Under the pieces are notes generated by a model. That model was not told the origin of the DNA, searched no databases, and was given only the letters and a program-made list of their open reading frames with translations. 64,000 bases of DNA from Lachnospiraceae bacterium (lineage in GTDB: Bacteria; Bacillota; Clostridia; Lachnospirales; Lachnospiraceae): positions 65,461-129,460 of the forward strand of contig SVEQ01000008.1 of NCBI GenBank assembly GCA_015057325.1. The letters run 5' to 3'. Both the position numbers and the translations under genes were made by a program. Within the stretch, counting starts at the first letter, position 1. Every line of letters begins with the position of its first letter. This document shows positions 1 through 7,812 of the stretch, piece by piece.

Positions 1-129
1 ATGACCATTTTTTCAATAAAAAGCGGCTTTTGTTTGTATAATTTCAACATCAGAATTTATGCAAATTTACCTTGGCAAAATGTCCACAACATATCGTTAA
101 ATCAATCATTTAAATGCGTATATATAGTA

Positions 130-160
130 AAAGAGACGCCGTTTCATCACAGCGTCTCTT
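130..160 (-). terminator. Probable intrinsic terminator after the DUF1858 gene
   Basis: A perfect 9-bp inverted repeat (AAGAGACGC / GCGTCTCTT) with a 13-base loop lies 30 bp beyond the stop of the minus-strand DUF1858 gene. On the minus strand the stem runs into TTTTACT, a short T tract. I see no gene in bases 1-129. Confidence 0.6.
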
Positions 161-189
161 CTTACCAAGCATTATATGCTAATTTTTAA

Positions 190-402
190 TTAAGCTTCCT
201 TACCTGCAAGGTAGTTGTTGATGTCCTTTATGAGCTCATCAACGTCCATACCATGAACCTGTGCAGCCTCCTCAAGAGTCTCACCCTGAGCTGAAGGACA
301 ACCTACGCAGTGCATTCCGCTTGCCATAAGAATTGCAGCATTTCCCGGATCAACCTGAATAATCTCGCCGATTAACATATCTTTATTAACTGTCTGTGCC
401 AT
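190..402 (-). CDS. DUF1858 domain protein
   Basis: A 70-residue protein that matches the small DUF1858 family, often found alone or fused to hybrid-cluster and other redox proteins in anaerobes. Residues 31-35 hold the family's cysteine pair in HCVGCPSA. The N-terminal part (KDMLIGEIIQVDP) is the typical helix before it. The start is set by AGGAGG 8 bases upstream of ATG. It has its own promoter and a terminator hairpin behind it, so it is probably monocistronic. The family function is unsettled; a redox or metal-related role is inference from the CxxC pair. Confidence 0.85.
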   Translation of the reverse strand: MAQTVNKDMLIGEIIQVDPGNAAILMASGMHCVGCPSAQGETLEEAAQVHGMDVDELIKDINNYLAGKEA

Positions 403-473
403 TAATTTTTCCTCCTAAAATATAATATTTATACAAAAGTCTTCGTACCATAGAATGACGATATTGCGCTCAT

Positions 474-501
474 ATTATAACATGATTATTTAAAAACACA
501 A
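474..501 (-). promoter_or_regulatory. Sigma-A-type promoter of the DUF1858 gene
   Basis: Reading the minus strand, TTGTGT (496-501) and TATAAT (474-479) are 16 bp apart, with a TG one base upstream of the -10 box (TGTTATAAT). It faces the DUF1858 gene about 70 bp away. Confidence 0.65.
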
Positions 502-504
502 CCT

Positions 505-1488
505 TTATTTTACAAAATGAAGCCCCTGCCTGCACGAAAGCGTCACGTCACTTACGCGGCATGGAGTCTCGCCGTCTGTGTGAATCCATTGCGGTTCATC
601 CGTCACTATTCGCACGGTTTTGCTTCTGTACTGACCGATGTTGGAAAACAAAATATGCCTGCCCCTATACACCATCGCAACTTCTAAAAGCAGCTTTGGA
701 ATTGATACCGCACTTGCAAGACAAATGTCCAAATATCCGTCTGTCGGATCTGCATTTGGACAAAACGGCACGCCGCCGCCCTCCATTTTGTGTATCATTC
801 CAACCGAAAAGAAAAGCTTGTCCACACTAACCTTGTTATCATCCATATACAGCGTTACTTTAGTTGTCTTCCTTGAAAATATCTGCTTAATTCCAACCGC
901 AACATACACAAGCTTGCCCATATAAAGCTTGTTAAGCTTCTTTTTGAGCTTGCTTTTGGACACCTCTTCGCAAATGTCGGCGTCGTAGCCAATACCACTA
1001 CTTATGATAAACCGCTTAGTCACACTTGCGCCATCCTCCGATTCGTATGTCGCCTCACCGTAATCAAGAATCAACTCCTGCGGCTTATCAAGTAAATTAA
1101 CCAACGCCTTTTCAGGTTTCTTGTCAACTCCTGTGTTCCTTGCAAAGTCGTTGCCGGAACCTATTCGTATACAAGATAGTTTTGTATTCTTGATATCAAC
1201 AATCGCATTGAGCACAAGGTTAAGCGTTCCGTCGCCCCCAAGTACAACGATGTGAATTGAGGAAGCATTTTGCAAAATGTTAAGCGACTTTTTGCCGAGT
1301 GTCTTTTTTGTTTCTTCTGTAATTTCCCCTCCGGTTGCAGCATTTACAAACGAAATCAGTTTCTCTATTTTATTGAAAACAAGCAGTTTGTATTCAACAT
1401 TTCTCTCATCAAGAACAGGTCTTAATTTCTTCCAAACTCTGCGACCCATTCCAGACGAAGCAGTTGGATTCATTATGAAACAATACAT
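505..1488 (-). CDS. Diacylglycerol kinase / LCB5-YegS family lipid kinase
   Basis: A 327-residue soluble lipid kinase of the DagK catalytic-domain family, which phosphorylates diacylglycerol or a related lipid at the membrane in phospholipid turnover. The N-terminus (CFIMNPTASSG) is the usual first strand and nucleotide loop. GGDGTLN near residue 84 is the signature, and GSGNDFARNTG near residue 115 is the second conserved block. The C-terminus (WIHTDGETP) is the conserved distal motif. Length is normal. It starts 3 bp after the stop of the asparaginase gene, so translation is probably coupled. The exact lipid substrate cannot be read from sequence. Confidence 0.85.
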   Translation of the reverse strand: MYCFIMNPTASSGMGRRVWKKLRPVLDERNVEYKLLVFNKIEKLISFVNAATGGEITEETKKTLGKKSLNILQNASSIHIVVLGGDGTLNLVLNAIVDIKNTKLSCIRIGSGNDFARNTGVDKKPEKALVNLLDKPQELILDYGEATYESEDGASVTKRFIISSGIGYDADICEEVSKSKLKKKLNKLYMGKLVYVAVGIKQIFSRKTTKVTLYMDDNKVSVDKLFFSVGMIHKMEGGGVPFCPNADPTDGYLDICLASAVSIPKLLLEVAMVYRGRHILFSNIGQYRSKTVRIVTDEPQWIHTDGETPCRVSDVTLSCRQGLHFVK

Positions 1489-1491
1489 TGA

Positions 1492-2508
1492 TTATCCTCC
1501 AAAGAATCCTAGTACTTTCTCTGTTGTTATATGTTTTTCCTGCGTAGCAAGTATCCATAACTTCATATACACCGCAACAGGCGACACACCATAAATCGGT
1601 GATATACCAAGTTCGTCATAGACACTTGTACTTTCGTAGGAAATTCCTTTATTAACTCCGGCGAGAAATATAGGAATATTTCTCTTTTTCATTTCGTCAG
1701 AAAATGAACGATATCCCGGGTACTCTGTATTAATGGTTCCGGAATGATAGCCTTCTATTAATACACACTTTGTGCCTTTGGAAACAGCTGGCAATTTTAA
1801 CCCCGGATAAAATTTGATTCTGGTAATATCATTACACTCATCATTAAGACTTACATTATCAACTTGTAATATATTAAGGTCATTAAAAGTATCATTTATA
1901 CAAAGTCTGTCATCCTTAATATGTCCAAAGTACTCATTATTTATGCTGAAATATTCATCGGAACACGTAAGCGTTTCAAGAAGTTTTGTAGGTCTGTGAA
2001 TATAAGTTATGTCGTCGTGGTTCGTATATGGAACAAACACACCGCGCAAAGAATGTTCTTCAATAAGTTTGATTGCTCCACGCAGGTTGGCAATGGCATT
2101 ACTTCTCTTGTCATTTATAGGATAGTTGGCAGATACAACGCATACAGGAACACAGTCCTGTCCAAGTGCATAATCGAGTGCTGCCGCCGAGTACGGCAAA
2201 GTATCCGTTCCGTGAGTGACAATAACACCATCATAACTATCAGCTTGAGCTTTGCCGGGCGACGAGTTTTTGTTATTACCAGCACTTATAGCATCAGCCA
2301 CACATTTAACGAGGTTTGTGATAGTTTTGCCGGTGTTGTTCTCGCTTAATTTTGTGTACGGCATGATAATATCATACGAATGAGGCAGACCGTGCTTTCT
2401 GCTGTAAGCCTCTATAAGTTCATACGGCGCACTCTCGTCGGTTTTGATGTAGTTGTCATTTACCTTGCTACCGATTGTTCCTCCGGTAAATACAAAGAGA
2501 AGTTTCAT
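1492..2508 (-). CDS. L-asparaginase family amidohydrolase (type I-like)
   Basis: 338 residues with both asparaginase signatures: FTGGTIGS at residues 7-14, carrying the nucleophile threonine, and VTHGTDTLPYSA near residue 95, with the second Thr-Asp pair. Family members hydrolyse asparagine to aspartate and ammonia. There is no signal peptide, which fits a cytoplasmic enzyme. RBS GGAGG precedes the ATG. It lies between fprA and the lipid kinase with 45-bp and 3-bp gaps, suggesting one transcript. The C-terminal half diverges from the textbook enzymes, so a different amide substrate is possible. Confidence 0.8.
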   Translation of the reverse strand: MKLLFVFTGGTIGSKVNDNYIKTDESAPYELIEAYSRKHGLPHSYDIIMPYTKLSENNTGKTITNLVKCVADAISAGNNKNSSPGKAQADSYDGVIVTHGTDTLPYSAAALDYALGQDCVPVCVVSANYPINDKRSNAIANLRGAIKLIEEHSLRGVFVPYTNHDDITYIHRPTKLLETLTCSDEYFSINNEYFGHIKDDRLCINDTFNDLNILQVDNVSLNDECNDITRIKFYPGLKLPAVSKGTKCVLIEGYHSGTINTEYPGYRSFSDEMKKRNIPIFLAGVNKGISYESTSVYDELGISPIYGVSPVAVYMKLWILATQEKHITTEKVLGFFGG

Positions 2509-2553
2509 TGTGCCTCCAATATATTTTCAAAATTACTCCAAACTTCAATTACA

Positions 2554-3732
2554 TTACGCAAGTATGTTGTCTACAAGCTCCTGCAATTTCGGTACATCTT
2601 CGTCTTTTAATGTAGACTTGATAGATACGACAGGTTCTACAAGAGTTGTATCCTTGAAGTTTTCAACATAAGATTTCATAACGCGCGCTGCAGAAGGTGC
2701 CCAGCTTCCGTTCTCTACAAGAGCAACCTTGCGCTTCTGGTATGATTTAATCTTTAATATATTGAGGAAATGACTCATTGGCGGGAACAAATCCGCATCA
2801 TATGATGATGCACAAAGAATCATTTTGTCATAACGGAAGGCATCCTCAACACCTTCATGAAGGTCATCATTAGCAAGGTCTGTTATGCCAAACTTGACGC
2901 CCTTTTCCTCAAGAATCTCCGCCAATTTCATTGCTGCTTCCTTGGTTCCGCGGTTGTGGATTGAAGCAAATATAAGTGCAACGCCATCATCCTCCGGCTC
3001 GTAAGCAGACCATGTCTTGTACTTGTTAATGTAGAACTCAAGAGGCTCGTTCTCCGGAAGAACCGGTCCGTGAAGTGCGCATATATGCTCTATATCCAAA
3101 GCTTCTGCTTTCTTAAGAACTGCCGCAACCTGCGCTCCGTACTTTCCAACAATATTAAAATAATATCTTCTTGCTTCGCATGCCCAATCGTCAGCCTCTG
3201 CACCCTTGTAACCAAACTTGCCGAAACCATCTGCAGAGAACAATACTTTCTCTGTGCTTTCATAAGTCATCATAACCTCCGGCCAATGCACCATCGGTGC
3301 AGCTATAAACGAAAGTTTGTGATTCCCAAGCTCTAAAGTATCTCCCTCTTTTATCGCTGTTATCTTATCTGATAAATCTTCATCAAAGAACTGCTTCATC
3401 ATATTCGAGGCAGCCATGCTCGTATATATCTGAACATTCGGAAACTTTTTAATCAGAGTTAAAATTGAGCCCGAATGGTCCGGCTCCATATGCTGAACCA
3501 CAAGATAATCAATCGTAGTCTTGCCTGCATCAGAAAGTGCCTTGTCTATGTTGGCAACCCACTCTTCTGTAACATCAGTATCCACACTGTCCATAAGGCA
3601 AACCTTGTCATCAATTATAAGATATGAGTTGTATGCCATTCCATCCGGTAGTTCATATTGGTTTTCAAACAACTCAATATCATGATCGTCCACACCTACA
3701 TTTAAAATTGTCTTTGTAACTTCTTCGTACAT
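2554..3732 (-). CDS. fprA: FprA-family A-type flavodiiron protein
   Basis: 392 residues. The N-terminal metallo-beta-lactamase-like domain has the diiron ligand motif HMEPDH near residue 79 and a further histidine in MVHWPE. The C-terminal flavodoxin domain starts near residue 250 (ALIFASIHNRGTKEAAMKLAE) and binds FMN. Flavodiiron proteins reduce oxygen or nitric oxide to water or nitrous oxide and protect strict anaerobes. The start chosen is the ATG 8 bases after AAGGAGG; a longer frame 18 bp upstream has no such site. First gene of an apparent fprA-asparaginase-lipid kinase transcript. Confidence 0.92.
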   Translation of the reverse strand: MYEEVTKTILNVGVDDHDIELFENQYELPDGMAYNSYLIIDDKVCLMDSVDTDVTEEWVANIDKALSDAGKTTIDYLVVQHMEPDHSGSILTLIKKFPNVQIYTSMAASNMMKQFFDEDLSDKITAIKEGDTLELGNHKLSFIAAPMVHWPEVMMTYESTEKVLFSADGFGKFGYKGAEADDWACEARRYYFNIVGKYGAQVAAVLKKAEALDIEHICALHGPVLPENEPLEFYINKYKTWSAYEPEDDGVALIFASIHNRGTKEAAMKLAEILEEKGVKFGITDLANDDLHEGVEDAFRYDKMILCASSYDADLFPPMSHFLNILKIKSYQKRKVALVENGSWAPSAARVMKSYVENFKDTTLVEPVVSIKSTLKDEDVPKLQELVDNILA

Positions 3733-3769
3733 ATCATATACCTCCTTCAACTATGTAAATATATTAGTA

Positions 3770-3778
3770 ATTATAACA
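3770..3778 (-). promoter_or_regulatory. Extended -10 promoter upstream of fprA
   Basis: The minus strand reads TGTTATAAT, a consensus extended -10 element, 38 bp from the fprA start. No good -35 box sits at 17 bp, which extended -10 promoters tolerate. Confidence 0.5.
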
Positions 3779-3820
3779 TATTGCGAAATCTAATATTGCA
3801 AGAACTGGATAATATCACCT

Positions 3821-4096
3821 TCAGTATTCCGTGCGGAAACTTCTCTCATCCTCAATCACATCCATGTTCTCGCTTTCAATTCCATCTATGTGAATCCACG
3901 TTCCCTGTTCAACCATACCCAGAAACCGTTCAACCATATCACGTTCGCCCTGAACCTCTAGTTCAACCCTGCCGTCGTATAGATTCTTGACATATCCGGT
4001 AAGTCGCAAGCTGTTAGCCGTATGGTATGCACGATAGCGAAAACCAACGCCCTGCACCCTGCCGCTTACATAATAATGTTTTCTTATTACTCCCAT
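3821..4096 (-). CDS. acyP: Acylphosphatase
   Basis: 91 residues, the normal acylphosphatase length. The signature GRVQGVGFRYR (residues 12-22) carries the phosphate-binding loop and catalytic arginine, and GYVKNLYDGRVELEVQG (residues 34-50) carries the catalytic asparagine. It hydrolyses acyl phosphates such as acetyl phosphate or 1,3-bisphosphoglycerate. The start is the ATG 8 bases after GAGGAAAG; a longer in-frame start at 4159 lacks an RBS. It follows the HAD hydrolase gene by about 70 bp on the same strand. Confidence 0.92.
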   Translation of the reverse strand: MGVIRKHYYVSGRVQGVGFRYRAYHTANSLRLTGYVKNLYDGRVELEVQGERDMVERFLGMVEQGTWIHIDGIESENMDVIEDERSFRTEY

Positions 4097-4162
4097 TGTT
4101 TCTTTCCTCTGTATCACAATATCAATTATGTGTTCCAAAGAATCCTGCACCGTTTCCAAAAA

Positions 4163-4969
4163 TTAACCAAGGATAAATTTGTCTATCACTTCAACAAGTC
4201 CATCCTCATCATTTGTCTTCTCTGTAACATAATCAGCAGCTTCCTTAACCACCTGCTGACCGTTCTTCATACAAACTCCGACATTTGCGTATTTTATCAT
4301 CGACATATCATTAAAGCCGTCGCCACAAGCTACCGTGTCGGCAACATTTACACCGATAGCGGAAAAGAGCTTGTCAAGAGATGCCGCCTTGTCAACGCCT
4401 AACGGCATTGCCTCAATGAAGAACTCTTCCGAGCGGTAAATGCTGAGCTTGCCCTCATACATAGCGGCCATTTCTTTTTCTAATTCAGGCGCAACATCAG
4501 GCGATGCCGTGAAGAGACATTTATTAACATCAAAAGTAATATAATCAGGGAAATTATCAACCTGTCTAAGTTCCATAAAGTTAAGACGTGCTTCAAATCT
4601 CATGTAGTCATCAGGTCTTGTTCCGTGTATTACCGTATCGCCTTCGTATGTTATCATACCCATATCATTTTTCACCGCATACTCATAAAGCGGAGCTATG
4701 CACTCTCTCGGAAAAATGTTCTGGTAAATTATCTTGTCGTTCTTAAGGTCAATAACCTTCGCACCGTTAAAACAAAGGACGTATCCGCCATACTCGCGAA
4801 GTTTCAACTTGTCCACAATCCATTTAACACCTGGTGTCGGACGACCCGATGCAATGATTATCTTGTGACCTTTCTCCTGTATGTCCATAAGCGCTTCGTA
4901 AGTCTTGTCCGTCAGTTCCTTTTTGCTGTTAGTAAGTGTTCCGTCAACATCTAATATAAGGTATTTCAT
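4163..4969 (-). CDS. Cof-type HAD-IIB phosphatase
   Basis: 268 residues. HAD motif I is DVDGTLTNS at residues 7-15 (nucleophile Asp7), motif II is IIASGRP near residue 40, and motif IV is VACGDGFNDMSMI near residue 215. The inserted middle region is the C2 cap of the Cof/YidA subfamily, which acts on sugar phosphates and other small phosphoesters. Cytoplasmic. Part of a short run of minus-strand hydrolase genes with the acylphosphatase, an alpha/beta hydrolase and the tyrosine phosphatase. Substrate unknown. Confidence 0.88.
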   Translation of the reverse strand: MKYLILDVDGTLTNSKKELTDKTYEALMDIQEKGHKIIIASGRPTPGVKWIVDKLKLREYGGYVLCFNGAKVIDLKNDKIIYQNIFPRECIAPLYEYAVKNDMGMITYEGDTVIHGTRPDDYMRFEARLNFMELRQVDNFPDYITFDVNKCLFTASPDVAPELEKEMAAMYEGKLSIYRSEEFFIEAMPLGVDKAASLDKLFSAIGVNVADTVACGDGFNDMSMIKYANVGVCMKNGQQVVKEAADYVTEKTNDEDGLVEVIDKFILG

Positions 4970-4984
4970 TTATCTTCTGCCTTT

Positions 4985-5542
4985 CTAAATTAATGTTATG
5001 TACTTCTGCGTCTGTTCCATAATCACCTTAAAATTATTAAGGTCTGTCTGCACATCTCCCGTTTCAATAGAGTGACTTGCATTCGGTGTAATATAAAGCG
5101 GCAACGACAATTTCTCGCATCCGGCTTCAATTACCGGCGTCTCCACCCATGGGTCAGCCGTTCCATGAAACACAATCCCGCTGCCTTCCTGCATATAATC
5201 AAAGCTTTGCTCAACCGGTGTATAGTAAATGTTCCTGACCTGCAAACCACGTTCTTTTGCATAGTTTGCCGCCACTACCGTTCCTACACTCTTTGATATA
5301 AAAAGTACATCCTCATAACTTGTGAAATCGACATCTTTAAGGATATCCCGCGTCTGCTCTAATGCAATAAGATAAGACTCCTTCATTTTTTCCTTTGAGC
5401 CCTTAACACCTTTCGGAAATCCTGCATAGTCAACACTTATTATCTCATATCCCGCATTACTTGCAAGCCTTTTCGAAAAATATAACAATGGCTTGTCCGT
5501 ATGGTATCCGATTCCCGGAAATATTACTGCCAGTTTTGACAT
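4985..5542 (-). CDS. Small alpha/beta-hydrolase-fold protein
   Basis: 185 residues. The order LAVIFPGIGYHTD near the N-terminus (oxyanion region), FISKSVGTVVA near residue 83 (serine elbow, with SKSVG in place of GxSxG), HGTADPWV (Asp) and NASHSIE (His) matches a compact alpha/beta hydrolase with a full Ser-Asp-His set. The first glycine of the elbow is replaced, which makes catalysis less certain. No signal peptide. It sits 35 bp downstream of the tyrosine phosphatase and 15 bp upstream of the HAD gene. Substrate unknown. Confidence 0.75.
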   Translation of the reverse strand: MSKLAVIFPGIGYHTDKPLLYFSKRLASNAGYEIISVDYAGFPKGVKGSKEKMKESYLIALEQTRDILKDVDFTSYEDVLFISKSVGTVVAANYAKERGLQVRNIYYTPVEQSFDYMQEGSGIVFHGTADPWVETPVIEAGCEKLSLPLYITPNASHSIETGDVQTDLNNFKVIMEQTQKYITLI

Positions 5543-5577
5543 TCTAACCGCATCCTCCTTACATGATAAGCAACTGA

Positions 5578-6060
5578 TTATAGTTCATTTACCCTCTCTG
5601 TCATAACGCACTCAAGGAACCCGCTACATCCGTCAACCACGTCGTTAAATGTAGTTCGAAAATCTCCGGTGTACCAAGGGTCTGCGACGTCTCTGTTTCT
5701 TCCGGCAAACGCCATCAGCTTGTGTATCTTCCTGTCCGGATCACCGCCACACATTCTTTCCATATTGCGAATGTTTGCAGAATCCATTCCAATCAAATAA
5801 TCGTACTTCTTATAATCCTCGCGCTTGAGTTGTACAGCATACTTACCCTCACACGAAAGTCCGTGCTTTGCAAGTTCCTTCTTTGCCGGCGGATAAACAG
5901 GATTACCTCTGTCTCCCCAGATTTCCTCTGTACTTGTGGCTGCGGACGCAATATAAAATAAATCCGACAGTCCACATTTTTCTACCATATCTTTTAATAC
6001 AAACTCGGCCATTGGCGAACGACATATGTTGCCGTGGCATATAAATAGTACTTTTATCAT
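5578..6060 (-). CDS. Low-molecular-weight protein tyrosine phosphatase
   Basis: 160 residues, normal for the family. FICHGNICRSPMAEF (residues 6-20) is the P-loop with nucleophile cysteine and arginine. VADPWYTGDF near residue 130 has the general acid Asp. Bacterial homologues dephosphorylate tyrosine kinases and their targets, often in polysaccharide synthesis, and some act on arginine phosphate. The start at 6060 is chosen because the protein begins at the conserved MIKVLF; upstream frame up to 6099 would use a TTG with no RBS. The start codon lies inside the 12-bp junction repeat of the mobile element, whose end supplies the GGAG at 6071-6074. Ancestrally it probably followed the HD-GYP gene now ending at 18344. 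Confidence 0.92.
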   Translation of the reverse strand: MIKVLFICHGNICRSPMAEFVLKDMVEKCGLSDLFYIASAATSTEEIWGDRGNPVYPPAKKELAKHGLSCEGKYAVQLKREDYKKYDYLIGMDSANIRNMERMCGGDPDRKIHKLMAFAGRNRDVADPWYTGDFRTTFNDVVDGCSGFLECVMTERVNEL

Positions 6061-6061
6061 C
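6050..6061. repeat. attL core: left 12-bp direct repeat of the mobile element
   Basis: ACTTTTATCATC, repeated exactly at 18292-18303. It overlaps the start codon of the tyrosine phosphatase gene. The integrase gene lies just inside it, as expected for a junction of a tyrosine-recombinase element. Confidence 0.75.
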
Positions 6062-6085
6062 TTTTTATAACTCCATATAAGTCTT

Positions 6086-6185
6086 GTATTTCTTCTCAAA
6101 TGCTTGGTATCACAGGGTTTTTCGGGTTTTGATACCCCTGCTGTTTCCGGGGTATCTTCTCAAATCGTCCCGTATCTTCTCATGC
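6086..6185 (+). repeat. Probable integrase arm-type direct repeats, left end
   Basis: Three direct copies of GTATCTTCTCAAAT: 6086-6100 (with one extra T), 6152-6165 (exact) and 6172-6185 (diverging at the 3' end to CATGC). A shorter inverted match, ATTTGAGA, occurs near the right end at 18240-18247. Repeats of this kind inside element ends are usual binding sites for the N-terminal arm-binding domain of Tn916-family integrases. Confidence 0.55.
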
Positions 6186-6195
6186 TTTTCCCTGC

Positions 6196-6236
6196 AATAT
6201 TGGTAAATACATTGGTAAAGGAAACGGCTTTACCAA
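6196..6236 (+). repeat. TTGGTAAA repeats at left end
   Basis: AATATTGGTAAAT (6196-6208) and TTGGTAAA (6212-6219), then the inverse TTTACCAA (6229-6236). The same AATATTGGTAAAT plus TTGGTAAA pair recurs at 18169-18192 near the right end. Occurrence at both ends suggests recombinase or accessory-factor binding. Confidence 0.5.
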
Positions 6237-6245
6237 CGCCTCTTT

Positions 6246-7445
6246 TTAGCCATTCGCTACCCGAAGCACTTCTGCTTTTGCATCATCGAAGTTTACATGG
6301 GTGTAGACATTCAGGGTTACGCTGATGTCTGAGTGACCCATGATATACTGCAATGTCTTCGGGTTCATTCCGGATTTTGCCATGTTGGAGCAAAATGTGT
6401 GCCGGCATACATGAGGGGTTACTTTCGGCATCTGAATGCGATAAATCTTGTTGTACTTCTCTACGATGTGTTCCAGATACTTCTCCCAGTGCAGGGCTAC
6501 CTTTGGCATATCGTTTTTATCCAGACACAGGAAGCGGATATACCCATCCACCATTGGCTCGACCTTCGGTGCTTCACGACTGGCAATGATCCTGCGGAAA
6601 CAGGCTGCAACTTCTTCGGTCATCGGCACATAGCGGGTACCGCTCTCTGTCTTAGGCTCCTCAATCACATATTTCATCTGGGAGGTGCGCTGCAACTGAT
6701 GGTCTACCTTGATACGCATTTCATCAAACTCAATCTCAGAAACCGTCAGTCCGCAGAACTCGGAAATACGAAGCCCGGTATGAAAAAGAATATAGATTGC
6801 ATCGTAGTATCTACTGAAATGTGCATCTTCCTTGATGAATTTCAACAAATCCCGCTCCTGCTTCCGGGTGATTGCTTCTCTTGTCACAGAATCGTTGACA
6901 ATCACCGATGCCAGCTCAAATCCAAAGGGATTTTTCCGAATCAGGTCATCGTCCACCGCCATCTGAAAAGCCGGTCTGAGAACGCCCCGGATGGAATGAA
7001 TGGAGCTGTAGCCCCTGCCATCCACCTGTTGAAGCTTGATGAGCCACGCTTTTGCATCCGATAAGCGCACCTTGTCAATGCGCTGTTTCCCAAACGCTTC
7101 TTTTTTCAGGACATTGATTACCGTCTTGTACCCGGCAACGGTATTGTGCCGGACCCCCGTTTTCAGGGACACATACTTCTCCACCAGTTCCAGCACCGTG
7201 TAATTGCCGCCATTGGTTACGATGTGGTCAAACAAATCCGCTTCAATCTGCTTTTCTTTCTCCCGTAGCGAAAGCTCCCGTTTCTTGCCTTTGGTCATTG
7301 GGTCGTTTTTGTCCAAACGCCAACTGTATGCATTTTTCTCTTTTCCATCTTCGTCAATGTAACGGAACCGATACCTCCCGTCTGCACGCTGGTACTCGCC
7401 TTCATGCAAAATTCGATTACGGTTGTCTCGTCTTTTTTCACTCAT
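6246..7445 (-). CDS. int: Tn916-family tyrosine integrase
   Basis: 399 residues. The N-terminal third is the Tn916-type arm-binding domain (YRFRYIDEDGKEKNAYSWRL), the middle is a SAM-like core-binding domain, and the C-terminal catalytic domain shows GLRISEF (Arg), EPKTESGTRYVP (Lys), HVCRHTF (His-x-x-Arg), GHSDISVT and NVYTHV (nucleophile Tyr). It cuts and joins the attachment sites to integrate and excise the element. The start is chosen at the ATG behind AAGGAGAG; 14 further in-frame codons upstream would fall in the hairpin region. It reads outwards toward the phosphatase gene, so transcripts from int could run into host genes. Confidence 0.95.
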   Translation of the reverse strand: MSEKRRDNRNRILHEGEYQRADGRYRFRYIDEDGKEKNAYSWRLDKNDPMTKGKKRELSLREKEKQIEADLFDHIVTNGGNYTVLELVEKYVSLKTGVRHNTVAGYKTVINVLKKEAFGKQRIDKVRLSDAKAWLIKLQQVDGRGYSSIHSIRGVLRPAFQMAVDDDLIRKNPFGFELASVIVNDSVTREAITRKQERDLLKFIKEDAHFSRYYDAIYILFHTGLRISEFCGLTVSEIEFDEMRIKVDHQLQRTSQMKYVIEEPKTESGTRYVPMTEEVAACFRRIIASREAPKVEPMVDGYIRFLCLDKNDMPKVALHWEKYLEHIVEKYNKIYRIQMPKVTPHVCRHTFCSNMAKSGMNPKTLQYIMGHSDISVTLNVYTHVNFDDAKAEVLRVANG

Positions 7446-7469
7446 TGAAATCTCTCCTTTACTGTAAAA

Positions 7470-7515
7470 GGAGAGCCAGACTTGCACCGTTATAATAGCA
7501 CAAGTTTGGCTCTCC
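7470..7515 (-). promoter_or_regulatory. Long hairpin between xis and int
   Basis: Arms 7470-7484 and 7501-7515 form a 15-bp stem with one mismatch and a 16-base loop. On the minus strand the stem is followed by TTTTAC, so it may act as an attenuator or weak terminator in front of int. The arm sequence CAAGTCTGGCTCTCC is also found near the right end (18151-18165, 14 of 15 bases), so it may instead be a recombination-protein site. Confidence 0.5.
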
Positions 7516-7560
7516 GTATAGGTCTATCATAGGAAATCGGCAATTCTGCCAAGCACTTTT

Positions 7561-7773
7561 TTATACTGCCGTTGCCTGATCCAGATACCGCTCGAATTTC
7601 TCACGCTTAATGAGGGCACGATTTCCGTTCATCACATAGAAATCCTCGTTGGGATGCCCGTCAATGAGCATCCGCAGCTTTCCTTCTCCGATGTGGTAAT
7701 ATCCGGCAGCTTCTTCAATGGTCAGCGTATATCTGCGCCAAACAGGAATCTCCATAGTTTTCGTCATAGGCAT
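7561..7773 (-). CDS. xis: Excisionase (Tn916 Xis-like)
   Basis: 70 residues with the winged-helix pattern of Tn916-type excisionases: VWRRYTLTIEEAAGYYHIGEGKLRMLI (helix-turn-helix), then GNRALIKREKFERYLDQ (wing and recognition helix). Xis bends the element ends and steers the integrase to excision. GGAGG lies upstream; either the ATG at 7773 or the one 6 bp later could be used. It sits immediately upstream of int, separated by a strong hairpin. Confidence 0.9.
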   Translation of the reverse strand: MPMTKTMEIPVWRRYTLTIEEAAGYYHIGEGKLRMLIDGHPNEDFYVMNGNRALIKREKFERYLDQATAV

Positions 7774-7812
7774 TTATCCTCCATAAATGAAATGTGCCAG
7801 GCAGAGAATGGT

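Noticed and set aside
1-189. Plus-strand frame of 62 codons at the left edge
   Set aside because: No RBS, no domain, and it runs through the terminator hairpin of the minus-strand DUF1858 gene.
5578-6099. Longer tyrosine phosphatase starting with TTG at 6099
   Set aside because: The 13 extra codons come from the mobile element end, have no RBS and precede the conserved N-terminus.
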